Assembly (NCBI GenBank): GCA_030619405.1
Contig: JAUXBK010000079.1
Span: 1 to 10,368, forward strand
Direction: 5' to 3'
Origin: Sedimenticola sp.
GTDB lineage: Bacteria > Pseudomonadota > Gammaproteobacteria > Chromatiales > Chromatiaceae
Length of the DNA: 10,368 nt
Shown here: piece by piece, positions 1-6,240 of the stretch
Numbering within the stretch: position 1 is the first letter of the stretch
How the letters are laid out: each line of letters opens with the position of its first letter
Made by a program: the position numbers and the translations under genes
Notes under the pieces: generated by a model
What the model saw: only the letters and a program-made list of their open reading frames with translations
Told to the model about the DNA's origin: nothing
The model's database searches: none

Positions 1-98
1 AACCCTGCCGTTACCGGCAACGCACCCCCGGTTCGGGAACAGGTGACACCACACCATGACTGAATCTTCCACATCCTGTTAGTGTTCAGTAGTAAAAC
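1..98. other. Left-edge stretch, no gene assigned
   Basis: No feature can be firmly called. On the plus strand, frame 1 is open from the window edge to a TGA at 61-63 and would give a 20-residue tail ending in His-His-Asp, which could be the C-terminus of a gene that starts outside the window. The other two plus frames also run open for 40 bases or more, so this is weak. Two small hairpins are visible: TGCCG/CGGCA at 7-20 and CCCG/CGGG near 28-38, which would also fit a gene end or terminator region. Confidence 0.2.
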
Positions 99-99
99 A

Positions 100-272
100 T
101 GCGACTTCGTGTCGCAGCAACGGCTAGCATAAGCCGTCGTTTGGCTTTTGGGGCGCTGTGGCGTAGCGGCGGCGGGATCGGAGGGTACGGAGTCAGCTAC
201 GAAGCGCAGAGCCGCTCGGGAGGGTGCCGGAGCGCGCGTGGTTTGCGTGCGGAGGCAGCCCGAGCAGGCGGC
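100..272. ncRNA. Candidate structured RNA or GC-rich hairpin cluster
   Basis: This stretch is dense in potential secondary structure and clearly richer in GC than the adjoining intergenic DNA. Seen in order: a perfect 6-bp stem (100-105 with 111-116, loop TTCGT); a 6-bp stem (120-125 with 132-137) that competes with an alternative 5-bp stem (131-135 with 143-147); and a long arm at 211-269. The long arm has GCC plus GCTCGGG pairing with CCCGAGC-A-GGC, then TGCC/GGCA, a symmetric GGA/GGA internal loop (229-231 and 251-253), then a 6-bp stem 232-237/245-250 closed by a 7-nt loop. GGA triplets are frequent. Open frames of 84 and 109 codons cross it, but they have Arg/Gly/Ala-rich low-complexity translations and no recognisable domain. 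Strand, boundaries and RNA status are unproven; it could equally be a decayed repeat or mobile-element end. Confidence 0.27.
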
Positions 273-355
273 GGGGTGGGTTCGGGATTCCGTGTCTATG
301 GCTCCCTCTCCCCCTCCTCCTTCTGTTTCTTCAGTCCACGATTCAAGAGATAGAG

Positions 356-472
356 CTAGTCTCCGCCCCCCTGGTAGATCAGGATCGGTGAATCCGCCGG
401 GGTCAGCTGGTTGTCGGCCGACAGCGACGGGGAGAGGAGAGTGGCCAGGAGGATCAGGATCAGTCTGTGCAT
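356..472 (-). CDS. Small ORF, putative secreted peptide (38 aa)
   Basis: I do not recognise this gene. A 38-codon ORF on the minus strand starts at an ATG (472-470) and ends at TAG (358-356). Its N-terminus looks like a classical Sec signal peptide: Met-His-Arg, then a hydrophobic core LILILLATLL, then SPSLSA with a likely signal peptidase I site after the Ala at residue 19. The mature part would be only about 19 residues, beginning DNQLTPAD and ending in a Gly-rich IYQGGGD. A weak purine-rich GAGA lies 9 nt before the ATG. It is followed in the same direction by the structured GC-rich patch and preceded by the inverted repeat at 541-650. It may be a genuine small exported peptide, the surviving 5' end of a truncated exported protein, or chance. 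Confidence 0.35.
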   Translation of the reverse strand: MHRLILILLATLLSPSLSADNQLTPADSPILIYQGGGD

Positions 473-540
473 GGTGAAAGGTCTCTGTGGTTGGTCAATC
501 TGTAACTTGATTAGTGCTGAAACTCAGCTAAACGACTTTT

Positions 541-650
541 ACCGCGAATGAACGCGTATAAACGCAAATAAATGAAAGCATTGGCGAGAAAATTTCCGTG
601 CCAAAGACAGGTTTGGTAAAAATTCGCGTTTATTTGCGTTCATTCACGGC
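541..650. repeat. Long imperfect inverted repeat (CGCGAATGAACGC type)
   Basis: The left arm at 541-570 and the reverse complement of 621-650 match at 24 of 30 positions, around a 50-nt centre. Both arms are built from short-period units related to GAATGAACGC and AAACGCAAAT. The centre contains a nested CCAAA/TTTGG stem (601-605 with 612-616). The element lies 28 bp beyond the mtaD stop codon, where it could form a transcript-end hairpin in either direction. From memory, similar GCGTTCATTCGCGG-type words recur between genes in many environmental proteobacteria, but no annotated family name is certain. Confidence 0.7.
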
Positions 651-677
651 TGAATCAATCGTGGCTGAAACATAGAC

Positions 678-2006
678 TTAATCAGGATCTGTAATGCCAG
701 GTCCTATTCGCTGTCGCCATTCGCCGGCGCGGGAGAGAATCTCGTCGCTGTCCAGGGTGAGCAGTTGCTTTTCCCGCAACAACTGTTTGCCCGCCACCCA
801 GACGTCTGTCACTTTCTCCCGCCCGGTGGCGTACACCAGCTGGGAGAGGGGATGGTAGAGCGGTTGGCTTTCCAGACCACTCAGGTCGACGGCCGTGATA
901 TCGGCTGCCTTCCCCGCCTCCAGGGAGCCGGTTTCGGCAGCGATACCCAGGGCCATGGCCCCGTTCAGGGTGGCCATGCGCAGGGCCTTGGCGGCCGGCA
1001 GGGCACGGGCATCCCTGGCCACCCCTTTGGTCAGCAGGGCGGCGGTGCGCATCTCGCTGAACATATCCAGGTCGTTGTTGCTGGCCGCCCCGTCAGTCCC
1101 CAGGGCCACGTTGACCCCGGCTGCCATGAGTGCAGCCACGGGGCAGAAGCCGGTGGCCAGTTTCAGGTTGGATTCGGGACAGTGTACGACACTGGCCCCG
1201 CTCTTTGCGAACTGTGCCATTTCCTCTGGTTCGAGCTGGGTCATGTGTACCGCCATCAGGGAGGGGGAGACGAGCCCCAGGCTGGTGAGCCGCTCGAGCG
1301 GGCGCACACCATATTGGCTGAGCCCTTGCCGCACCTCGTCCCGGGTCTCGTGCAGATGCATATGCACAGGGATCTCCAACTCGTCCGCCAGTACCCGGAT
1401 TCGCTCCAGTGGTTGATCCGACACCGTGTAGGGGGCGTGGGGGGCGAAAGCGGTGGAGATCAGGCTGTCGTGGCGGAACTGATCGTGCACCTCCAGCCCA
1501 CGGCGCAGATAGTCGTCGGGCCCCTCCGCCCAGGCAGATGGGAAGTCAATCAGGATCAACCCCACCACCGCCCGCATACCGGCGGCGGCGGCGACCCGCC
1601 CGGCCTGGTCGGGGAAGAAGTACATGTCGTTGAAGCAGGTGACGCCCCCTCTCAGCATCTCCGCCACCGCCAGCCGGGTCCCGTCGGTCACGAACTCTTC
1701 GCTGACCCAGCGCTTTTCGGCCGGCCAGATGTATTCGTTCAGCCAGGTCATCAATGGCAGATCGTCCGCCAGTCCCCGCAACAGGGACATGGTGGCATGG
1801 GTGTGGGCATTGATCAGCCCGGGGATGAGGGCATGCCCCGGGAGTTCCTGTTCGTCGGTCGGACGGTAGCGCTGCCGCGCCTCGGTGGAGGGCAGTATCT
1901 CCAGGATACGCCCGCCGCCGATGGCGATCGAGTGGTGATCCAGCACCCGTTCATCCGGGGCTACCGGGATAACCCAGCGCCCGTGTATCAGTGTATCGAT
2001 ATTCAA
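678..2006 (-). CDS. mtaD: 5-methylthioadenosine/S-adenosylhomocysteine deaminase (TRZ/ATZ amidohydrolase)
   Basis: A cytosolic metal-dependent deaminase of the amidohydrolase superfamily (TRZ/ATZ group) that converts methylthioadenosine, and usually S-adenosylhomocysteine or adenosine, to the inosine form plus ammonia. Numbered from the TTG start (442 aa), the metal ligands are H68xH70 (in NAHTHATMSLLRG), H217 and D305 (in GTDGAASNND). The acid-base Glu is E220 in HMHLHET, and H190 lies in PHAPYTVS. This length matches the family. The frame is open further upstream (ATG at 2045, 2057 and 2093), but the extra residues do not resemble the family N-terminus, AGGGGG sits 7 nt before the TTG, and the extension overlaps the mirrored control element. 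I therefore prefer TTG at 2006. It diverges from mtnA, a partner in methylthioadenosine recycling. Substrate preference within this family is not readable from sequence alone. Confidence 0.93.
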   Translation of the reverse strand: MNIDTLIHGRWVIPVAPDERVLDHHSIAIGGGRILEILPSTEARQRYRPTDEQELPGHALIPGLINAHTHATMSLLRGLADDLPLMTWLNEYIWPAEKRWVSEEFVTDGTRLAVAEMLRGGVTCFNDMYFFPDQAGRVAAAAGMRAVVGLILIDFPSAWAEGPDDYLRRGLEVHDQFRHDSLISTAFAPHAPYTVSDQPLERIRVLADELEIPVHMHLHETRDEVRQGLSQYGVRPLERLTSLGLVSPSLMAVHMTQLEPEEMAQFAKSGASVVHCPESNLKLATGFCPVAALMAAGVNVALGTDGAASNNDLDMFSEMRTAALLTKGVARDARALPAAKALRMATLNGAMALGIAAETGSLEAGKAADITAVDLSGLESQPLYHPLSQLVYATGREKVTDVWVAGKQLLREKQLLTLDSDEILSRAGEWRQRIGPGITDPD

Positions 2007-2034
2007 AGTGACGCCCCCTGGCTCCTTTGGCCCA

Positions 2035-2062
2035 CTATAGACCATACCGTTACCCATAACTC
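2035..2062 (-). promoter_or_regulatory. Mirrored control element, mtaD-side copy
   Basis: Read on the minus strand toward mtaD, this 28-nt element begins GAGTTATGGGTAACG and ends CTATAG. It matches the element at 2251-2277, read on the plus strand, at 22 of 28 aligned positions with one single-base gap; the core TATGGGTAACG is identical. It ends 28 nt before the preferred TTG start of mtaD. The likely roles are an operator, a promoter segment or a shared mRNA leader motif. The placement ahead of two genes of one pathway is the main argument for function. Confidence 0.5.
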
Positions 2063-2082
2063 GACCCGAAAGCGTTGCCTCA

Positions 2083-2105
2083 CACGGAGGCACGGAGGAA
2101 CGAAG
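2083..2105. repeat. Short tandem repeat CACGGAGG x2 plus degenerate unit
   Basis: Two perfect tandem copies of the 8-mer CACGGAGG occupy 2083-2098 and are followed by a degenerate AACGAAG. A 5-bp hairpin GCCTC/GAGGC (2077-2081 with 2087-2091) overlaps the first copy. It belongs to the kind of short-period intergenic repeat also seen at 6196-6240 and near the right edge. It lies in the mtaD-mtnA divergent control region, upstream of the mtaD-side mirrored element. Confidence 0.55.
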
Positions 2106-2195
2106 AAGAATAAAGCGATTATTCCAATTCCAGCATACCTGGGCCGATTCGCATAGGCCTGTTTACAGCACAGCCGACGACAATACCTCCGATTT

Positions 2196-2238
2196 CATTC
2201 TCATTCACCTCTTCATTCTCCGTCTCTTCGTGAGAATG
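2196..2238. promoter_or_regulatory. Three CATTCTC units at 18-bp spacing
   Basis: CATTCTC occurs at 2196-2202 and 2214-2220 and, inverted (GAGAATG), at 2232-2238. The unit starts are exactly 18 bp apart. The outer units form an 8-bp perfect inverted repeat, CATTCTCA/TGAGAATG. The regular spacing in the divergent mtaD-mtnA control region suggests an operator array, but no regulator can be named. The pyrimidine-rich sequence could also produce such matches by chance. Confidence 0.35.
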
Positions 2239-2250
2239 TTTTGTCTTACC

Positions 2251-2277
2251 GAGGTATGGGTAACGATAAGACTACAG
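2251..2277 (+). promoter_or_regulatory. Mirrored control element, mtnA-side copy
   Basis: Plus-strand partner of the element at 2035-2062, sharing GAG, the 11-mer TATGGGTAACG and a CTA(C/T)AG end. A possible mtnA promoter overlaps it: TTGTCT at 2241-2246 and GATAAG at 2265-2270, spacing 18. A second -10-like TATAGA lies at 2297-2302. The copy ends 55 nt before the ATG chosen for mtnA. Which part is promoter and which is operator or leader cannot be settled by reading. Confidence 0.5.
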
Positions 2278-2332
2278 ACACAACCAAACCCGAAATTATA
2301 GAATAGGCGAATTTGCCACTGGTTTGAATCAG

Positions 2333-3394
2333 ATGGAAACGAAACCACTCGATATCCGCGCCGATGCGGACCACGCCATCGTCTGGCGCAACGACCGGCT
2401 CTATCTCCTGGATCAGCGTCTGTTACCCGGGGAAGAGTGCTATCTGGAACTGCACGGCGCGGACGAGACTGCATCCGCCATTCGTGACATGGTGGTGCGG
2501 GGGGCGCCGGCCATCGGTATCACCGCGGCTTACGGGGTGGTGCTGGCGGCGCGCCGACGCTATGCGGAATCCCCGGCCGGCTGGCGGGGACTGATGACCC
2601 ATGATTACTCGGTGCTTGCCACTTCCCGGCCCACCGCCGTAAATCTGTTCTGGGCCCTGGACCGGATGAAGCGGGTTGCGGACAATCTGACCGCCGGTGA
2701 CCCGGAACAGCGGTTGCTGCGGGAGGCCCGGGCCATACACCAGGAGGACGTGGCTGCCAACCGGACCATGGGCGGCCTGGGTGCCGGTCTGATCAAGGAG
2801 TACACTTCGGTCATCACCCACTGCAACGCCGGTGCCCTCGCCACCGGCGGTTACGGAACCGCGCTGGGGGTGGTACGCACGGCGTATGTGGCCGGGAAGG
2901 TCAAAATGGTCTATGCGGACGAGACCCGGCCCTGGCTCCAGGGCTCACGCCTCACTGCCTGGGAACTGGCGCGTGACGGGATCCCGGTCACCCTGCTGAC
3001 CGACGGGGCGGCCGCCAGCCGCCTGGCACAGGGGGGCATCGACTGGGTCATCGTCGGTTCCGACCGGATAGCCGCGAATGGAGACGTGGCAAACAAGATC
3101 GGCACCTACAACCTGGCGGTGGTGGCCCGTCACCACGGGGTCCGGGTGATGGTGGTGGCCCCGACCTCCACTGTCGATATGAGTCTGGCATCCGGAGCGG
3201 AGATCCCGATCGAGACCCGGGATCCGGCAGAGGTGCTCCGCTGTGGCGGTCGGCAGATTGGGGCGGATGGTGTCGATGCCTGGAACCCCGTGTTCGATAT
3301 CACCCCGGCAGCGCTGGTGGATGCCATTGTCACCGAAAAAGGAGTGGTGCGTTCGCCGAATGCGGAAACCATGGCTCAAATGATGGCCAGATAG
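2333..3394 (+). CDS. mtnA: Methylthioribose-1-phosphate isomerase
   Basis: A cytosolic isomerase converting 5-methylthioribose-1-phosphate to 5-methylthioribulose-1-phosphate in methionine salvage or the related methylthio-sugar shunts. The 353-residue length matches the family (about 350). Visible hallmarks are the phosphate-site motif RGAPAIG (56-62), the HCNAGALATGGYGTALGV block carrying the catalytic Cys164, DETRPWLQGSRLTAWEL (196-212), and GSDRIAANGDVANKIGTYN carrying the catalytic Asp244. It belongs to the eIF-2B alpha/beta/delta-like fold family; the Cys plus the DETRP and GSDRI blocks separate it from ribose-1,5-bisphosphate isomerase and from translation factors. An in-frame TTG nine bases upstream (2324) is an alternative start; neither has a strong Shine-Dalgarno, so the ATG is taken by default. 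It is divergent from mtaD and 160 bp ahead of gyrA, which appears to have its own promoter. Confidence 0.96.
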   Translation: METKPLDIRADADHAIVWRNDRLYLLDQRLLPGEECYLELHGADETASAIRDMVVRGAPAIGITAAYGVVLAARRRYAESPAGWRGLMTHDYSVLATSRPTAVNLFWALDRMKRVADNLTAGDPEQRLLREARAIHQEDVAANRTMGGLGAGLIKEYTSVITHCNAGALATGGYGTALGVVRTAYVAGKVKMVYADETRPWLQGSRLTAWELARDGIPVTLLTDGAAASRLAQGGIDWVIVGSDRIAANGDVANKIGTYNLAVVARHHGVRVMVVAPTSTVDMSLASGAEIPIETRDPAEVLRCGGRQIGADGVDAWNPVFDITPAALVDAIVTEKGVVRSPNAETMAQMMAR

Positions 3395-3418
3395 CCTGAG
3401 AGCCCCTGAAACGCGATA

Positions 3419-3478
3419 TCAGCCGTTTTGTTTTGAAGGCAATACCCCCCGCGGAATTATGCTAGTATAAGCGGCTGA
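3419..3478 (+). promoter_or_regulatory. Probable gyrA promoter flanked by a 7-bp inverted repeat
   Basis: An extended -10 element, TGC followed by TAGTAT, lies at 3460-3468. TTGAAG at 3433-3438 is a candidate -35 only if TATGCT (3458-3463, spacing 19) is used as the -10, so an extended -10 promoter is more likely. The inverted pair TCAGCCG (3419-3425) and CGGCTGA (3472-3478) brackets the promoter. The pair could be an operator, or the hairpin of a terminator for mtnA, since a short T-run follows each arm. Confidence 0.45.
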
Positions 3479-3498
3479 TTTTGGCTGTTGGCTGGACT

Positions 3499-3515
3499 CG
3501 CCCGGCACGCGGGCG
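3499..3515 (+). promoter_or_regulatory. Hairpin in gyrA leader
   Basis: A perfect 6-bp GC stem, CGCCCG with CGGGCG, and a 5-nt loop, lies between the probable gyrA promoter and the start codon. It would fold in the gyrA 5' untranslated region about 40 nt before the ATG. The ribosome binding site itself, the purine-rich GGATGG at 3539-3544, is left free. No function is assigned. Confidence 0.35.
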
Positions 3516-3554
3516 GGACGGTCCTTCTGGCAGGGAACGGATGGCTATCCAAGT

Positions 3555-6128
3555 ATGACCGAATTCGCAAAAGAAGTTCTCCCGGTCAATCTCGAAGACG
3601 AGATGCAGCAGTCCTATCTCGATTACGCCATGAGCGTAATCGTAGGGCGGGCCCTCCCCGATGTCCGCGACGGACTCAAACCGGTGCACCGGCGCGTACT
3701 CTACGCCATGAGTGTCCTGGGCAACGACTGGAACAAGCCCTACAAGAAGTCGGCCCGCGTAGTTGGTGACGTGATCGGTAAGTATCACCCGCACGGTGAC
3801 ACCGCTGTCTATGACACTATCGTCCGTATGGCCCAGCCTTTCTCCATGCGCTACATGCTGGTGGACGGGCAGGGCAACTTCGGTTCGGTGGACGGGGACG
3901 CCCCGGCCGCCATGCGTTATACCGAAGTGCGTATGGCGCGGATCGCCCACAGCATGCTGGACGATCTGGATAAGGAAACGGTCGACTTCATCCCCAACTA
4001 CGACGAGTCGGAGCGCGAACCCACGGTGCTCCCGGCGCGTACTCCCAATCTGCTGGTCAACGGCTCCGCCGGCATCGCCGTGGGGATGGCAACCAATATT
4101 CCCCCGCACAACCTGACCGAGGTGGTGAATGGCTGTATCGCACTGATCGACGACCCCACCATCACCATCCGGCAGCTGATGGCGCATATCCCGGGCCCGG
4201 ATTTCCCCACCGCGGCGATCATCAATGGCGCCCAGGGTATCGATGAGGCCTACCGCACCGGGCGCGGGCGTATCTCACTGCGGGCCCGCAGTGAGATCGA
4301 GACCGACGAAAGCACCGGAAAGCAGCGGATCCTGGTGCATGAGCTCCCGTATCAGGTCAACAAGGCACGGATGCTGGAAAAGATCGCCGAGCTGGTCAAG
4401 GAGAAGCGGATCGAGGGCATCACCGAGATGCGTGATGAGTCCGACAAGGACGGCATGCGGGTGGTGATCGAGCTGCGCCGTGGTGAGGTGGCGGAGGTGG
4501 TGCTGAACAACCTCTATCAGCACACCCAGATGCAGAGCGTCTTTGGTATCAATATGGTGGCGCTGGTGGACGGCCGCCCCCGGCTCCTGAATCTCAAGCA
4601 GATGCTGGAGTATTTTATCCGGCACCGGCGGGAAGTGGTCACCCGGCGCACCCTCTACGAACTGCGCAAGGCGAGGGAGCGAGCCCATGTGCTGGAGGGG
4701 CTGGCGGTGGCGCTGGCCAATATCGACGAGGTGATCGCCCTGATCAAGGCGGCGGCCAGCCCGGCCGAAGCAAAGCAGGCGCTGCTGGCACGCCATTGGC
4801 AATCAAGCGCCGTCGAGGCGATGCTGGAACGGGCAGGTGCGGATGCTTCGCGGCCCCAGAACCTGGGGCCGGGGTACGGCCTGACGGAGCAGGGTTACCG
4901 ACTGAGCGAGGTGCAGGCCCAGGCGATCCTGGATCTCAGGCTGCACCGCCTGACCGGTCTTGAGCAGGAGAAAATACTCAAAGAATACAGCGATATAATA
5001 GATAAAATTAAGGAACTGCTGGATATCATATCAAGTCCGGACCGGTTGATGCAGGTGATCCGGGACGAGCTGGTTGCGATCCGCGATCAGTTCGGGGACG
5101 AGCGCCGGACCGAGATTCTCAGCGAGCGCCTGGATCTCACTCTGGAGGACCTGATCACCGAAGAGGACGTGGTGGTGACCCTCTCCCACGCCGGCTATGC
5201 CAAGGCCCAGACGCTGGATACCTATCGGGCCCAGCGGCGGGGCGGAAGAGGCAAGACCGCCACCTCCACCCGGGACGAGGATTTCGTCGATCAGCTGTTC
5301 GTCGCCAGCACCCACGATACCATCCTCTGTTTCTCCAGCCGCGGGCGGGTGTATTGGCTGAAGGTCTACGAGCTGCCCCAGGCGGGGCGCAACGCCCGGG
5401 GCAAGCCGATCGTCAATCTGCTGCCGCTGGAAAAGGGAGAGCGGATAAACGTCGTGCTGCCGGTGCGGGAGTACCTGGAACAGCGTTATGTGTTGATGGT
5501 AACCAGCTCCGGGACGGTGAAGAAGACCCGGTTGACGGAGTTCTCCCGTCAACGTGCCAGTGGCATCATCGCCGTGGACCTGCGTGAGGATGACCAACTG
5601 GTGGGCGTCGCCATCACCGATGGCAACCAGGATGTGATGCTGTTCACCAGTGCCGGCAAGGCAATCCGCTTCCACGAGAGTCAGGTCAGGGCCATGGGGC
5701 GCACCGCCTGCGGTGTCCGCGGGATTCGTCTCGGGGTGGCGCAGAAGGTGATCTCCCTGATCCTCTCCCAGCCGGAGGGGATGGTGCTGACGGTGACCGA
5801 GAATGGTTATGGCAAGCGCACCCCGCTGGAGCAATTCCCGCTGAAGGGGCGGGGCGGCATGGGGGTGATCTCGATCAAGGTGTCGGAACGCAACGGCCAG
5901 CAGGTCGGGGCGGTTCTGGTCGAGGGGGATGATGAAGTGATGCTCATCACCGATGGGGGAACTCTGGTTCGGACACCGGTGGCGGATATCTCCGTCATGG
6001 GACGGGATACCCAGGGGGTGACCATGATCCGGTTGTCCAAGAAGGAAAAACTGGTGGGTATTGCACGAATCGTCTCCCTGGAAGGGGAAGAGGATGAAGC
6101 GGAGGAACCCGATCAGGTAGAGGAGTAG
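3555..6128 (+). CDS. gyrA: DNA gyrase subunit A
   Basis: The breakage-reunion subunit of the A2B2 type II topoisomerase that introduces negative supercoils using ATP bound by GyrB. At 857 aa it is slightly shorter than E. coli GyrA (875). The winged-helix/tower region fills roughly residues 30-500 and the C-terminal beta-pinwheel about 530-840, followed by an acidic tail (GEEDEAEEPDQVEE). The active-site Tyr is Y122 with R121 before it (AAMRYTEVRM). The GyrA box QRRGGRG falls at 560-566, the same numbers as in E. coli and the mark that separates GyrA from ParC. In the quinolone-determining region, HPHGDTAVYD gives Thr83 and Asp87. The ATG at 3555 gives the normal MTEFAKEVLPVN start. Residues 474-492 contain four rare ATA codons in an AT-rich patch. 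It appears monocistronic, with its own promoter and a 235-bp gap to serC. Confidence 0.98.
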   Translation: MTEFAKEVLPVNLEDEMQQSYLDYAMSVIVGRALPDVRDGLKPVHRRVLYAMSVLGNDWNKPYKKSARVVGDVIGKYHPHGDTAVYDTIVRMAQPFSMRYMLVDGQGNFGSVDGDAPAAMRYTEVRMARIAHSMLDDLDKETVDFIPNYDESEREPTVLPARTPNLLVNGSAGIAVGMATNIPPHNLTEVVNGCIALIDDPTITIRQLMAHIPGPDFPTAAIINGAQGIDEAYRTGRGRISLRARSEIETDESTGKQRILVHELPYQVNKARMLEKIAELVKEKRIEGITEMRDESDKDGMRVVIELRRGEVAEVVLNNLYQHTQMQSVFGINMVALVDGRPRLLNLKQMLEYFIRHRREVVTRRTLYELRKARERAHVLEGLAVALANIDEVIALIKAAASPAEAKQALLARHWQSSAVEAMLERAGADASRPQNLGPGYGLTEQGYRLSEVQAQAILDLRLHRLTGLEQEKILKEYSDIIDKIKELLDIISSPDRLMQVIRDELVAIRDQFGDERRTEILSERLDLTLEDLITEEDVVVTLSHAGYAKAQTLDTYRAQRRGGRGKTATSTRDEDFVDQLFVASTHDTILCFSSRGRVYWLKVYELPQAGRNARGKPIVNLLPLEKGERINVVLPVREYLEQRYVLMVTSSGTVKKTRLTEFSRQRASGIIAVDLREDDQLVGVAITDGNQDVMLFTSAGKAIRFHESQVRAMGRTACGVRGIRLGVAQKVISLILSQPEGMVLTVTENGYGKRTPLEQFPLKGRGGMGVISIKVSERNGQQVGAVLVEGDDEVMLITDGGTLVRTPVADISVMGRDTQGVTMIRLSKKEKLVGIARIVSLEGEEDEAEEPDQVEE

Positions 6129-6195
6129 GCCTGTTTCCCGAGGTACATGCAGTTTTGACAGGGAAGGACTTGCCAAACCCCATATCGACTGAAGG

Positions 6196-6240
6196 GCACG
6201 AAGTGATCCTGTGTTCAGATTTCCTTCGTGCTCTTCGTGG
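6196..6240. repeat. CACGAAG/CTTCGTG inverted and tandem short repeat
   Basis: GCACGAAG (6196-6203) is perfectly inverted as CTTCGTGC (6224-6231), and the second arm is followed by another CTTCGTG (6233-6239) as a 9-bp tandem step. It sits 68 bp after gyrA and could fold in the gyrA 3' untranslated RNA, but no T-run of terminator type follows directly. From memory, words of the form CTTCGTGCTCTTCGTGG recur between genes in many unrelated bacterial genomes. The rest of the 6129-6363 gap shows only an AT-rich serC leader. Confidence 0.6.

Noticed and set aside
1..63. C-terminal end of a plus-strand gene entering from the left
   Set aside because: Only 20 residues, and all three plus frames are open for 40 bases or more, so it cannot be told from chance without upstream sequence.
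99..477. Two plus-strand frames of 84 and 109 codons in the left-edge patch
   Set aside because: Arg/Gly/Ala/Pro-rich translations with no domain, no ribosome binding site, overlapping in two frames and coinciding with hairpin-rich DNA. Better explained by base composition.
541..650. CRISPR array
   Set aside because: The repeats form one imperfect inverted pair with a 50-nt centre, not directly repeated units with regular unique spacers. No array or cas gene exists in the window.
765..2156. 463-codon plus-strand open frame opposite mtaD
   Set aside because: It lies entirely opposite a clear mtaD with all catalytic motifs. Its His/Gln/Gly-rich translation has no domain. Long antisense frames are expected in GC-rich genes.
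2007..2332. SAM or SAH riboswitch in the mtaD-mtnA gap
   Set aside because: I looked for the conserved cores expected from the pathway and found none that I could recognise. The visible motifs are the mirrored element and CATTCTC units.
2205..2474. 89-codon minus-strand frame across the mtnA start
   Set aside because: It overlaps the mtaD-mtnA control region and the mtnA start with no family resemblance.
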